A DNA stretch of 40,200 nucleotides, taken from the IMG/VR virus record IMGVR_UViG_3300045118_000528, positions 1 to 40,200 of that record. One strand, given 5' to 3'. Origin of the DNA: a virus. The notes beneath the pieces are model-generated. The model ran no database searches. It was not told the DNA's origin and saw nothing but the letters and a program-made list of their open reading frames with translations. Shown here piece after piece: positions 13,335-21,260 of the stretch; the stretch's first letter is position 1; each line of letters starts with the position of its first letter. Position numbers and translations under genes: made by a program.

Positions 13335-13388
13335 CCTAGATTGGCGGGATGGGGGATTCCTTACTTTTTGCATTGCGTTCAATCTAGG
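13335..13388. other. Inverted repeat in the convergent gap
   Basis: CCTAGATTG (13335-13343) pairs perfectly with CAATCTAGG (13380-13388) across a 36-base loop. An alternative pairs CCCCTAG (13322-13328) with CTAGGGG (13384-13390). The element lies between the ends of the plus early operon and the minus late operon, where a bidirectional terminator is expected. There is no clear T tract on either side, so the role is uncertain. The rest of 13308-13487 holds no convincing gene. Confidence 0.4.
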
Positions 13389-13487
13389 GGGCACGCAGGC
13401 GGCAAAGTGGGTATTCTGGCGGGGCGAGACGGCTGGATTTGGGTTTTGGATAGAAATACCAGCAAAAGCAACTATTTGTCGGTAGAT

Positions 13488-13751
13488 TTATTCTCGGACA
13501 ATTCTGAGGCTTTCTATCGAACCCCACAAGATAGAATTATACTGGGTTTTGCCGTCCTTGCCCTCTACCGGCTCTTCGGGATGTATCCGCAATGTCCGCC
13601 CATCTGATTGATCAAAGTAGCCTACCGCCTTTAAGACGGCCAAATCCTCAGTAGGTTTGGGGGCCGCCTCCCCGATTTCCCGATAGCCGCTTGTCGGGTC
13701 AAGCCAGGTAATTTCTATTAGCGCACCCTTGATAATTCTTTTGGGTCTCAT
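13488..13751 (-). CDS. Hypothetical protein (87 aa)
   Basis: Last gene of the minus-strand late block. ATG 13751 overlaps the stop of the metallophosphoesterase gene (TAATG), implying translational coupling, so the longer upstream start is not used. The product (MRPKRIIKGALIEITWLDPTS) is mixed alpha/beta, with an acidic centre and a C-terminal strand-rich segment (ILWGSIESLRIV). A similar small gene follows phosphoesterases in other phages as far as I recall, but I cannot name a family. Function unknown. Confidence 0.65.
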   Translation of the reverse strand: MRPKRIIKGALIEITWLDPTSGYREIGEAAPKPTEDLAVLKAVGYFDQSDGRTLRIHPEEPVEGKDGKTQYNSILWGSIESLRIVRE

Positions 13752-14794
13752 TAGAAGGGATTCTCCGCCAGCCAATAATTAGTCTTGTTCGGGTCAACCC
13801 TGCCCTGCTTGTCCAGAGTTACATAGGAACAACCCGCATACCAGCGGTCTGTCCGGTTCGCCGCCACAACCTTACCCCGTAAATTATAATCATGCGGATA
13901 GCATAGACAGCCGCCTTCGATGTGTAATCTCTTCTTTATCATCTGGTTTGAAACGCGGTGCGTATGCCCAATTATTACCGTAGTGAAATTTTCAATCCCA
14001 AATTCCTCTTCCCAATTCTCCAAATATTCTTTTGTCCATTGCGCCGAACGGCCTGGGATGGAAGAAAAACACGAGGGATGAGCAATCGCGCACTCCCCCG
14101 CTTTAAGTAGGAAACCATAGCCGGCCTCGGCCTGCATTTCCTTGCCGGACAAATCTACAAGGTTCTCTTTGCATTTGATAATCTTCAGAAAAAGCCGCAT
14201 TATTTCGCTTAACCGCTGGTCGCCCCATTGCGCCATGAGCAAGGCCTTGGCGAACCAGTCCTCATGATTGCCAAGGCTCATAAAAACATATTCATAGATT
14301 TGCAAGAGTTTTTCTACAAATTCACGGGCGCGCTCGAAACTTTCCGAAAGTTCTTCCGTCTTATGCTCGTAAAATTTTAGGTTATCGCACCCATAAGTAT
14401 CCCCGTTCAACACACACCATTGCGCGTCTTGATGCGCCTCAATACATTGCCAAGCCGCATTCCAGTTCGTTTTGGGGATATGCAAATCGTTGAGGATAAG
14501 GCCCTTAGAGGGGCAGAGCTTGAGGATTTTCTCGTTGAGGGCAAGCCGTTGTTCTCGGCTGGTAATCCACTGGAAGAGTTTTCCGTCAACCGGAATGACC
14601 CTATCGGGCAGGGATTCCACGCCTTCAATCTTCAGTTTATCGCGGGCTAGTTTAAGCCGGCCCCGCGCCGCCGCATAAGAGATACCATAAGTGCGGGCAT
14701 AATCTATCGCGATGGATACAAGCGGTTCGCCCGATAGGAGCCGCTGGCCGGCAAATTGAAATGCTTCATCCCGCCCGCGTGATGGACAGGCCAT
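13751..14794 (-). CDS. Calcineurin-like metallophosphoesterase with HTH-like N-terminus (347 aa)
   Basis: Metal-binding motifs occur in order: D103-x-H105 (NDLHIP), G131-D132 (NGDTYG), GNHE 175-178, H239 (AHPS) and GHTH 276-279. Together they form the binuclear phosphoesterase site. The first 60 residues are helical and look like the helix-turn-helix of terminase small subunits (SIAIDYARTYGISYAAARGRLKLARDKL), suggesting DNA-binding recruitment of the enzyme. Substrate is unknown; DNA ends, RNA or nucleotides are candidates. AAGGATATACCAG precedes ATG 14794, which lies 29 bases inside the upstream gene. It is far from replication genes, on the late strand. Confidence 0.85.
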   Translation of the reverse strand: MACPSRGRDEAFQFAGQRLLSGEPLVSIAIDYARTYGISYAAARGRLKLARDKLKIEGVESLPDRVIPVDGKLFQWITSREQRLALNEKILKLCPSKGLILNDLHIPKTNWNAAWQCIEAHQDAQWCVLNGDTYGCDNLKFYEHKTEELSESFERAREFVEKLLQIYEYVFMSLGNHEDWFAKALLMAQWGDQRLSEIMRLFLKIIKCKENLVDLSGKEMQAEAGYGFLLKAGECAIAHPSCFSSIPGRSAQWTKEYLENWEEEFGIENFTTVIIGHTHRVSNQMIKKRLHIEGGCLCYPHDYNLRGKVVAANRTDRWYAGCSYVTLDKQGRVDPNKTNYWLAENPF

Positions 14795-15119
14795 CTGGTA
14801 TATCCTTTAGGGAAAAATATACGGGTTTGCCCAATGCCTCTGCCCGCGCCACTTCTTTATTCGCTCCTGGCGAAGGCTTCAGTAAAAAAACGCCATCGCA
14901 AACCTCGATCCAGGATAATCCCCACTCCAGCCATTGCTCGCAAGAAAATTGCCGCCCACGGAATTTCTGCCAATAATCTATGAAATGAGCAAGATGCGGG
15001 ATAAAGGGCTGGTGTCCGGCCCGCATGAGGGCCTCGCCCGCTTCCATTGCCGCGCGCACATTGGTCAATATCTCGTTCTCATTCTTACCGGAATAAGGGC
15101 CAGCCACATAAATTCTCAT
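14766..15119 (-). CDS. DUF4406 nucleoside deoxyribosyltransferase-like protein (117 aa)
   Basis: MRIYVAGPYSG at the N-terminus, HQPFIPHLAHF in the middle, and D75/E89 in CDGVFLLKPSPGANKEVARAEALGKPV form the DUF4406 / nucleoside 2-deoxyribosyltransferase-like pattern. Related enzymes break or exchange the base-sugar bond of nucleotides. In phages this could salvage or modify nucleotides, or act on NAD-like compounds; the substrate cannot be told here. Its start overlaps the preceding stop (ATGA), so it is coupled to the 84-residue gene upstream and to the phosphoesterase downstream. Confidence 0.75.
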   Translation of the reverse strand: MRIYVAGPYSGKNENEILTNVRAAMEAGEALMRAGHQPFIPHLAHFIDYWQKFRGRQFSCEQWLEWGLSWIEVCDGVFLLKPSPGANKEVARAEALGKPVYFSLKDIPDGLSITRAG

Positions 15120-15370
15120 TCTGGCCTCTTATCCTTTAGGAGTGAAATGAAAAATTCATAGATAAGCGCATCGGCTAACTCTTCCCGCAAGGCCTTACGA
15201 TTGCCTGATAGACCGCGCTTTAACCAGTCTCGGCCATACATCACATCGCCCATAATTAGCCGTTCCCTGCCCAAGTCGAGAAGTTCTGGCGAGATGCGGA
15301 ATGTATAAAGCAGGTTTCTTCTCTCATCGCAAAAGAAGTCATATTGTTTTAAGAGTTCGCTAAGTTCCAT
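15116..15370 (-). CDS. Hypothetical protein, MazG-like resemblance weak (84 aa)
   Basis: The product is helical and charged. The segment LREELADALIYEFFISLL recalls the ExxDA helix of MazG/dUTPase-like nucleotide pyrophosphohydrolases, but other required motifs are not seen. ATG 15370 has no Shine-Dalgarno sequence; instead a GGCG-AAAC-CGCC hairpin (15384-15395) and a 17-bp palindrome (15410-15426) lie just upstream. A nucleotide-handling role would match the adjacent DUF4406 gene, but this is a weak inference. Confidence 0.5.
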   Translation of the reverse strand: MELSELLKQYDFFCDERRNLLYTFRISPELLDLGRERLIMGDVMYGRDWLKRGLSGNRKALREELADALIYEFFISLLKDKRPE

Positions 15371-15409
15371 GTTTCAGCGTAACGGCGAAACCGCCAAATA
15401 ACCGAAACT

Positions 15410-15426
15410 TTGCATTTCAAATGCAA
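15410..15426. promoter_or_regulatory. Perfect 17-bp palindrome, operator-like
   Basis: TTGCATTTCAAATGCAA is a perfect inverted repeat around a single central base, 40-57 bases upstream of the minus-strand start at 15370. The size and symmetry resemble a dimeric repressor operator. A candidate binder encoded here is the ribbon-helix-helix-like protein (2060) or the winged-helix protein (6523), but no second copy of the site was noticed. A role as an RNA hairpin is less likely because the loop would be one base. Confidence 0.5.
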
Positions 15427-15433
15427 TATATCT

Positions 15434-15542
15434 ATTGGCGCGCTACACCCATTTCCCTGCGCCAGCAACCCCGCGCTAACGGGGAAATTGCTCAGGCTGC
15501 TTTTATGCTGACTCCAAACCTACTATACCCTGACGCGCCAAT
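15434..15542 (-). ncRNA. Candidate structured RNA between endolysin and nucleotide genes
   Basis: The 109-base interval is closed by a perfect 9-bp stem, ATTGGCGCG (15434-15442) with CGCGCCAAT (15534-15542). Inside is a strong hairpin: AGCAA (15464-15468) with TTGCT (15488-15492), and CCCCG (15469-15473) with CGGGG (15480-15484), with a three-base bulge. Minor pairing (TCAG with CTGA) occurs in the 3' half. No gene occupies this gap, and a U tract is missing. It may be a structured leader, a processing site or an independent ncRNA. Orientation is assumed from the flanking genes. Confidence 0.45.
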
Positions 15543-15571
15543 CCCTGGGGAAAGAAAGGGATACTACTTTA

Positions 15572-15829
15572 TCAGAATTTCTCAGCCTTGAAATCCAGCC
15601 ACATCAAAGCACCAGGCAGGCCCGCGGTAAAAACCTCCTGGTCTTCCAGCGAAAGCCGTGATAGAAAAAGCGCAGTTCCAGGGTCATCTGTTAGCAACTG
15701 ACTAGCGGCCGGCGCATAAGACGCAGGTGTGGTGCTTGGGTCTGTGGCTTTGACGGCTTTGAGCAATGCCAGGATGCTGGCGATTTTCGAGATAACTGAA
15801 ATATAACTCAGCCATTTGAAGAAATCCAT
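15572..15829 (-). CDS. Small protein with N-terminal membrane segment (85 aa)
   Basis: The start ATG 15829 follows GAGGTGAGAAA, a strong site. Residues 5-26 are hydrophobic (KWLSYISVISKIASILALLKAV), so an N-terminal anchor is likely. The rest is soluble, with Ala/Ser/Thr/Pro stretches and an acidic patch. It lies directly after the endolysin, where spanin-like or accessory lysis proteins are often found. The lack of a second spanin partner or lipobox prevents a firm call. Confidence 0.55.
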   Translation of the reverse strand: MDFFKWLSYISVISKIASILALLKAVKATDPSTTPASYAPAASQLLTDDPGTALFLSRLSLEDQEVFTAGLPGALMWLDFKAEKF

Positions 15830-15850
15830 TTTCTCACCTCCTTTACTACT

Positions 15851-16234
15851 TTATTTCATCTCAAAATGCGGCCGGTCTCCCCAACCCCCGCCCCATTTAG
15901 CCTTCAATCGGTAAGTCCATAATCCGCCAAGCATATCCCAGGTTTCATCATGGCCCTTATAGGGGTGGGTCAATTTCCCGTTAATTCCCTCAAAGTGGAC
16001 ATCAAAGGCTTTGCGTTGAGTGTGTGGGGAGCGTTTAGTCCAAGTAATAATCGGGCCAGGGGTTGTTCGACCCTGGGCATAAAGTGCGTTTTGGCGGGCC
16101 TGGCTGCGATAGGTTTCGCTAATGCTGAGTTTGAGGTCATATTGGCTTAATCGGGCATTGGCTATCCGCAGGAACTCTTTGCATTTTTTTTGCATGGGTG
16201 CGGTCAATTCTTTTATGTCTTTGAATACTTGCAA
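15851..16234 (-). CDS. M15-family peptidase endolysin (127 aa)
   Basis: Matches L-Ala-D-Glu/D-Ala-D-Ala-type peptidases (VanY/CwlK, family M15): ISETYRSQARQNALYAQGRT, then SPHTQRKAFDVHFEG with zinc ligands H71 and D78, and RPHFE with H123. The enzyme cuts peptide stems of peptidoglycan and releases progeny. There is no signal peptide, so it needs the membrane genes at 16236 and 16498 to cross the inner membrane. Its start is TTG at 16234 with GGGAGG seven bases upstream, inside the end of the preceding gene. Confidence 0.85.
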   Translation of the reverse strand: MQVFKDIKELTAPMQKKCKEFLRIANARLSQYDLKLSISETYRSQARQNALYAQGRTTPGPIITWTKRSPHTQRKAFDVHFEGINGKLTHPYKGHDETWDMLGGLWTYRLKAKWGGGWGDRPHFEMK

Positions 16235-16235
16235 A

Positions 16236-16475
16236 TCAACCTCCCAGGTATTTGGTTATTAAAGAAACAATCACGCCGCCAGCCAAGGCCGCCCCGCCCG
16301 TGATAAAGCCGAATTTCAAGGATAAGACATCAAACTTCTTATCAATTTCGTGGAGTTTATCTTCTATAGTTCGCAAATGATTGTTTTTTATGTTTCCCAT
16401 GCATTCTTCTAGTTGTTCAACTTGAACTTTCAACATGGCCACATTCTCCCGTTGGATGCAGTCGTGAGGGGTCAT
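16236..16475 (-). CDS. Putative holin, XhlA-like coiled coil plus membrane segment (79 aa)
   Basis: A heptad-type coiled coil spans roughly residues 15-50 (MLKVQVEQLEECM, IEDKLHEIDKKFDVL), followed by one C-terminal hydrophobic segment, residues 56-75 (GFITGGAALAGGVIVSLITKY). This is the layout of XhlA-type haemolysin/holin accessory proteins. GGGAG precedes ATG 16475. It lies between another small membrane protein and the endolysin, giving a standard lysis cassette. Either this or 16498-16683 may be the pore former. Confidence 0.65.
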   Translation of the reverse strand: MTPHDCIQRENVAMLKVQVEQLEECMGNIKNNHLRTIEDKLHEIDKKFDVLSLKFGFITGGAALAGGVIVSLITKYLGG

Positions 16476-16497
16476 TGAAGTCTCCCGATATGGAACT

Positions 16498-16683
16498 CTA
16501 TTTGTGCGCCAAATAATTTTTCAACTGCGCCAAAACAACCATTACAACCGGAACTACATATTGGGTCTGCGCGAACGGCGGCGGATTGTCTGTAATGAAT
16601 TTTATCAGCCAGTCCACCGCGAACCCGGCCAGCGCATATACAATGCCCAGCCCCAATTTCTTAAACCAAATTGCCCAGTTCAT
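16498..16683 (-). CDS. Putative holin, two membrane segments (61 aa)
   Basis: Two hydrophobic stretches, residues 10-29 (KLGLGIVYALAGFAVDWLIK) and 42-55 (YVVPVVMVVLAQLK), joined by a short Asp/Pro loop, with a basic C-terminus. AAAGGAGA precedes ATG 16683 at ten bases. Size, topology and position before the XhlA-like and endolysin genes suit a class-II-like holin. Sequence alone cannot separate holin from other small membrane proteins. Confidence 0.6.
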   Translation of the reverse strand: MNWAIWFKKLGLGIVYALAGFAVDWLIKFITDNPPPFAQTQYVVPVVMVVLAQLKNYLAHK

Positions 16684-16707
16684 TTCTCGAATTCTCCTTT
16701 GGATTTT

Positions 16708-19700
16708 TTAATAAAATAATTCATCTTTGAAGGCTTCCCTTACTTCGCCCCGAATCGAATTTGTTAATCTTTCCGCCTCTTCCAATTGCGCGGCTTTATC
16801 AAGCGAGCGGTAATAATCCGTATGGTAAAGTTCATATAGGCTTTCCCATAATAGATTGCCGGAAATTCTTTGATATTCCTGATATTGTTTGCTCGTTAAT
16901 TTGAGTTCTTTGCCGTCAACCGTTAATTTGTTTTTAGGAATTGCGGGATATAATCCGATGCGCGTTGATTCCCTTATCACAAAGTCTTTTGTATCCTTGG
17001 TTACGCGGATAGGGGCAAAAGTCCACCATCCGCCTAGCCGTTTGGCGGGACGGCCATAAGGGTCATATCTTGCCGGAGTTCCCTTGGAAAGAACTGGGAG
17101 GCCAGCCTTGACATAGTTCCAAACCGATTCGGGATTATCCAGGTCTATTGCTTCGGGCTTGCGGATTATGGGGTCAAAAACTTCTTTAGTAAAACGCAAA
17201 GCCCCCGCCGGCCAGATGAAACCTGTGCCAAGCCTAGCCGCGTATTTTTCGCCAAAGCGGTCGGGTTCTTCCATTGCGTTAAGGGCGTCCTTCAAGCCGG
17301 TCAAATAAGTTGCATCCATGCTATATTTGCCCAGCATCATGCCCAAACGGAAAATAGCCGTATGGGTCGGAATCTTGCCTTTTTCTTCAAATTCATTAAA
17401 CATGGCGGCGGCGGCGGCCAAGGGAAATCCATGCGGGCCAAGCGAACGGTAAGAAACCCATTTATCCCCAATCTTAAGGCTGTATTCCTGCATACCATTC
17501 GCATAAAAGGCTTCCCTGGAGTTTTTATCCCGCGGGACAGCACCCGTAATCAATCCCCGCATAGCATAGGAAGAAACCCCCAATAACAGCGTTGAACCTA
17601 TCATAGCCTCGGCTATAACATCACTTACTAAAGGCGTGCCCCTAATAGCGGGATTGCGAATTAAGCGAGATAAACCAAAGGGTGAAAAGCGAAAGGAAGT
17701 GCCCAGGATATTGTAGGGAGTTTCCACGAAAGTCATTATGAACTTTGAAGGAAATCCCCTTTCCTGTAATTTCTGCCGCAATTTCAAAAGTGTCCGCATG
17801 ATTTCATCGGGTTTATTGGTGAAGACTAAATCATTAGAAACTTCTGATGCTTCTTTAAGCATGGCTTCGGTCGGGCTATCCAGTAATTCCGCCATGCGCT
17901 GCGCTATTTTCTCGCCGCGCAATCCTTCAGAACGAGCAATCCTATAAGCCTTCGCGCGCAATGCAATCTCATAATTGATAGACCGAAATATGGCATCCTC
18001 CGCGCCAAGCGCGCGCAAGGGATAAGTAAGTGGATTCTTCAAGCCGCCGCGCGGCTCATATCTAATGGCATATTCCCCCTGCCCTAGAAATTTAGCCGCC
18101 TCTTCTGTCTTTATCCCGCTTATAAATGCCTCCAGCCCCTTCCTAAATCCCTTCGGCGTGCCATCAACTAAACCGATGGCCGCAGGGGAAATTTCGTTCC
18201 AGTAATAGTATTGCGGTCGTTTTTGCAATTTGGAGACGGGAATATCAATAAGTCCGCGGATGGGCCGTTTGGCAAAATGCGCTATAGTATTGAAAGCATT
18301 AGAAATACTATTTGTAGTATGGGTAATCGGATTGGAAAGTATACTGGAAATGAAATAATAATAAGCCTTGTCGCTAAAAGTATGCTTACCGAATTGCCGC
18401 AAGAAACGGATATGCGCAGCAGGGTCATCCTTCGGCAGTTTGATAAAAGCATCTAAGATATTATCAGGAATGATGCCGTCAAGGTTTTTGGTGAGTTTTT
18501 CTAGAGTTTTGTTGGAAAGATTCCTAGTTTGCCAAGCCTGCTTTTGCTGGCGAAGTATATTCAGCGAACGACCTGCCTCGGTCGCGCTTCCCGCCGCTGC
18601 TTGTATGGTTGTCATGCTTTCTTGCAGGGCTAATTTGGCGGCTATTCTATCCGATGCGGCCCCTGTTTGATTATATTTTTCTGCGAGTTTTACCGCCCGC
18701 TCCGCCGAACCCTTCATTATATTGCCAACAGCTCTTTGTTGCGCGGCATTAAGCGCCGTCCCCGCTCTTATGTTAGCAATATCTTCCAGCGTCAACCCTA
18801 AATCCGCGGCTTCCTTTTCTGTCATTTCCCAGGTCTTAACTCCGCGCCGCTGGATATTCAAATCTTTTTCCATCACCACCGCGGTCTTGACAATATGGTC
18901 TTTTAATTTCTTGCCCGTTCCAAGCCGTTCATCCAGCATATTGATACTGGCAATATATTTCTCATTTATGTATTGGGAATTAACCGCCTGCCATAATTTA
19001 TCAAGATGCGGGGCTGCTGGCTCGCCAAACTCGCGCACCATCAGTTTCGCCCAATCATCAAATTCCCTTATGCCTTTCTCGAAATGATAGCCGCCATAAA
19101 TTAGAAGGTCGGCTAAATCATCGGAGTTGACTTCAGGCGCGGTAGCCCGCATTGTCCCCCATTTTTGGCGCAAGCGTTCTTTAGCGGCCAAGGCATCGGC
19201 TTCCTTGAAAATGGTCGTAGGAGCGGCTTTCACGGTTTCAGTAATGGTGGGCTTAGGCTCAGCCAGTTTCGGCGGCTCTATGGCGGTTACAGGCTCTCTG
19301 GCCAATGGTTTTAAGGGTTCTGGCGGGGCAATAACAGGCTTAGCCCTTTCTATTGCTTGGCCTGCTTGCTTTGCCTCCTTAATTATAAAAGGAATTTTCT
19401 CCGCTATCGTGGCAGGCTTGCCTCCTCTCTTTATCAAACGGCCTGCTAATTTAATGGTTGCTGGCCCCTTTTCTATAGGAGCAAAAGCGGTTAAACTTTC
19501 GGCCACGGCCTCCTTACCAAACTCAAGATAAGGCACATATCTGCCTAGCCAGCGTTCTTGCTGTTCAGGCGTTAATTCTAAAATATGGGGCATGACGGCT
19601 TTTTCTATGGGGCCGGATAGAATTTTTCGGGATATATTGCCTTTAGGAGTTATTCCTTCAAGAAAGGTCCGACCTGCGGCCTGGGCTTGCTTACCAATTC

Positions 19701-20046
19701 TGCCTTTGACTTCACCCGCGGCGCGGCCAGCCTTAAACGCGGCTCCAGGCGTTTTCAATAGAGCACGGCCAGCATATTCCAGATATTCGGGAACTTTTGT
19801 CACCCCCACTAAAGGCGTGGCCGCAGTTCGCCATATGGCTTCACCCACTTCTTCTGCCGTTGGCGGGCCAGTAAGTGCCTGCATTTTCTTTCTTGCGGTT
19901 TCTGGCCATATTTCAGCATCTACTTCGCTTGGGTCAATACCACGAGAGCGAAGCAAACTGCCAACCTCGCCGCGGCTTTTCCCTGCATTAAGCCGCGCCG
20001 CCGCCCAGTCTCGTAACCAAGTTTTATCTTGTGGGGATAATGCCAT
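16708..20046 (-). CDS. Large internal virion / ejection protein (1112 aa)
   Basis: ATG 20046 is favoured (MALSPQDKTWLRDW) because it overlaps the previous stop as TAATG; an upstream frame adds ten residues. Around residues 305-355 is a helical module (DLADLLIYGGYHFEKGIREF, DWAKLMVREFGE) typical of large polyvalent proteins found in phages and conjugative elements. The N-terminus has amphipathic Ala/Gly helices and a Pro-rich linker (residues 240-275). The C-terminal half has a hydrophobic stretch (ETPYNILGTSFRF to GSTLLLGVSSYAMRG). As the largest late protein next to two smaller helical proteins, it suits the inner-core/ejection set of short-tailed phages. No lysozyme motif was noticed. Confidence 0.7.
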   Translation of the reverse strand: MALSPQDKTWLRDWAAARLNAGKSRGEVGSLLRSRGIDPSEVDAEIWPETARKKMQALTGPPTAEEVGEAIWRTAATPLVGVTKVPEYLEYAGRALLKTPGAAFKAGRAAGEVKGRIGKQAQAAGRTFLEGITPKGNISRKILSGPIEKAVMPHILELTPEQQERWLGRYVPYLEFGKEAVAESLTAFAPIEKGPATIKLAGRLIKRGGKPATIAEKIPFIIKEAKQAGQAIERAKPVIAPPEPLKPLAREPVTAIEPPKLAEPKPTITETVKAAPTTIFKEADALAAKERLRQKWGTMRATAPEVNSDDLADLLIYGGYHFEKGIREFDDWAKLMVREFGEPAAPHLDKLWQAVNSQYINEKYIASINMLDERLGTGKKLKDHIVKTAVVMEKDLNIQRRGVKTWEMTEKEAADLGLTLEDIANIRAGTALNAAQQRAVGNIMKGSAERAVKLAEKYNQTGAASDRIAAKLALQESMTTIQAAAGSATEAGRSLNILRQQKQAWQTRNLSNKTLEKLTKNLDGIIPDNILDAFIKLPKDDPAAHIRFLRQFGKHTFSDKAYYYFISSILSNPITHTTNSISNAFNTIAHFAKRPIRGLIDIPVSKLQKRPQYYYWNEISPAAIGLVDGTPKGFRKGLEAFISGIKTEEAAKFLGQGEYAIRYEPRGGLKNPLTYPLRALGAEDAIFRSINYEIALRAKAYRIARSEGLRGEKIAQRMAELLDSPTEAMLKEASEVSNDLVFTNKPDEIMRTLLKLRQKLQERGFPSKFIMTFVETPYNILGTSFRFSPFGLSRLIRNPAIRGTPLVSDVIAEAMIGSTLLLGVSSYAMRGLITGAVPRDKNSREAFYANGMQEYSLKIGDKWVSYRSLGPHGFPLAAAAAMFNEFEEKGKIPTHTAIFRLGMMLGKYSMDATYLTGLKDALNAMEEPDRFGEKYAARLGTGFIWPAGALRFTKEVFDPIIRKPEAIDLDNPESVWNYVKAGLPVLSKGTPARYDPYGRPAKRLGGWWTFAPIRVTKDTKDFVIRESTRIGLYPAIPKNKLTVDGKELKLTSKQYQEYQRISGNLLWESLYELYHTDYYRSLDKAAQLEEAERLTNSIRGEVREAFKDELFY

Positions 20047-21173
20047 TATTGACTCAGATTTCTGCTTTGCTTCCAAGCATCAAGCGCATCCACACTTCCT
20101 TTTTTGGGTTTGGCCCTGCCAAGTAATTCTTTTATTCTAGCCTCTTTTTGGCTTTTGCTAAGTCCTGCCTGCGCGCCTATAATTCTGCGTAAAATTACTT
20201 CATAATTCTTGCCCGCAGTATAAGACACTATAATAGGAAACCACTTCGCTTTAGGCAGTTTTGCTAATTCATTGGCGAGGGTAGGCCCGCCGGATTTAAG
20301 GGCCTTTGCCATTGCCCAATCTGCTTTCTCACCCTCGGTCTTCTTTTTCTCTTTGCCTGCGTTGCCGCCGCCGCCGCCGCCAAGATTATTTCTTTGCGCG
20401 GCTCCGGTTTGGGCTTTCTTTAATGCGATATTAGCCTCGGTTTCCATATTCTCCAAAAAAGCCTTTTTGACTTTAGCCTCGGCCGTTTGTAAGGCTACAT
20501 TAGCATCAATATTTTTCTTCTGCGCTTCGGCTAAATTACCCGCCGTTCCCGCTTTATTCGCTTCCTGTATCAGTTTTGCGGCTTCTTGATATTCCGCCGG
20601 AGCATCGGGGTCTATAATTCCTTGCTGTGCGTTAAGCCGCCAATTATCTGTCTGCTCATTTGTCATCTTCCAGAGAAACTCTTGTTGAGCCACTTTGTTT
20701 CTTTCGGCCGCATTTCTTTGTTCTTGCAAACTCTCCCAATAATCTCCCGCTCCTGCCAAATTAAACATAAGGCCCATATATGGAGATTCCATTTCTTCTT
20801 GTGCGGTAGTCGCTTTTTGCTGTAATGCAGGTTCTAGCATTTGTCCAAATAAAGGCATAAATGGAATGGGCGTGGATTCCAGGGATTGTTGCATGACTGG
20901 GGCTTGCATAAGCGCAGATTGACTGCCACTAACATTTTGCAATAAGCCGAGGATTTGTGTCATTGCGTTTTTACGCGTTTCATAGTCTTCGCGCTCGCGT
21001 TGTGCCTTGGCTTTATTTTCCTCTATGAGTTGTTGGCGTTCCGCATCCTCTCGTTCCTCTCTTTTTCGCTGCCATTTGCGGTCTTCTAAATCCCATTTTT
21101 GTTGATTCGCCATCCGCAAACCTTCAATGAAGCCCACGCCGATATTGCTGATTTTTCCCGCTGTGTTGCCCAT
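20046..21173 (-). CDS. Putative internal virion protein (375 aa)
   Basis: Starts at ATG 21173 with GAAGGAG seven bases upstream. Residues 25-70 are highly charged, predicted coiled coil (DLEDRKWQRKREEREDAERQ), and residues 185-265 are Ala/Lys/Glu helical with a Gly-rich stretch (NNLGGGGGGNAGKE). The centre carries Gln/Met-rich segments. Such helical composition, with position between a 176-residue protein and the 1112-residue protein, resembles the three ejection proteins of P22-like and T7-like virions. No enzymatic motif is visible. Confidence 0.65.
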   Translation of the reverse strand: MGNTAGKISNIGVGFIEGLRMANQQKWDLEDRKWQRKREEREDAERQQLIEENKAKAQREREDYETRKNAMTQILGLLQNVSGSQSALMQAPVMQQSLESTPIPFMPLFGQMLEPALQQKATTAQEEMESPYMGLMFNLAGAGDYWESLQEQRNAAERNKVAQQEFLWKMTNEQTDNWRLNAQQGIIDPDAPAEYQEAAKLIQEANKAGTAGNLAEAQKKNIDANVALQTAEAKVKKAFLENMETEANIALKKAQTGAAQRNNLGGGGGGNAGKEKKKTEGEKADWAMAKALKSGGPTLANELAKLPKAKWFPIIVSYTAGKNYEVILRRIIGAQAGLSKSQKEARIKELLGRAKPKKGSVDALDAWKQSRNLSQ

Positions 21174-21260
21174 GAGGAACTCCTTCTATTAAGGTCATAT
21201 CTCCGACAATTATGGATTTGGGGAACTGGCAGTTGAAGTTCCTGCCCCCGCAGCATCTAG

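Noticed and set aside
13273-13607. Two plus-strand frames past the beta-helix gene
   Set aside because: No ribosome sites, overlap an established minus-strand gene and the inverted repeat.
19592-20140. Long plus-strand frame antisense to the 1112-residue gene
   Set aside because: Composition is a mirror of the minus gene, with no start signals.
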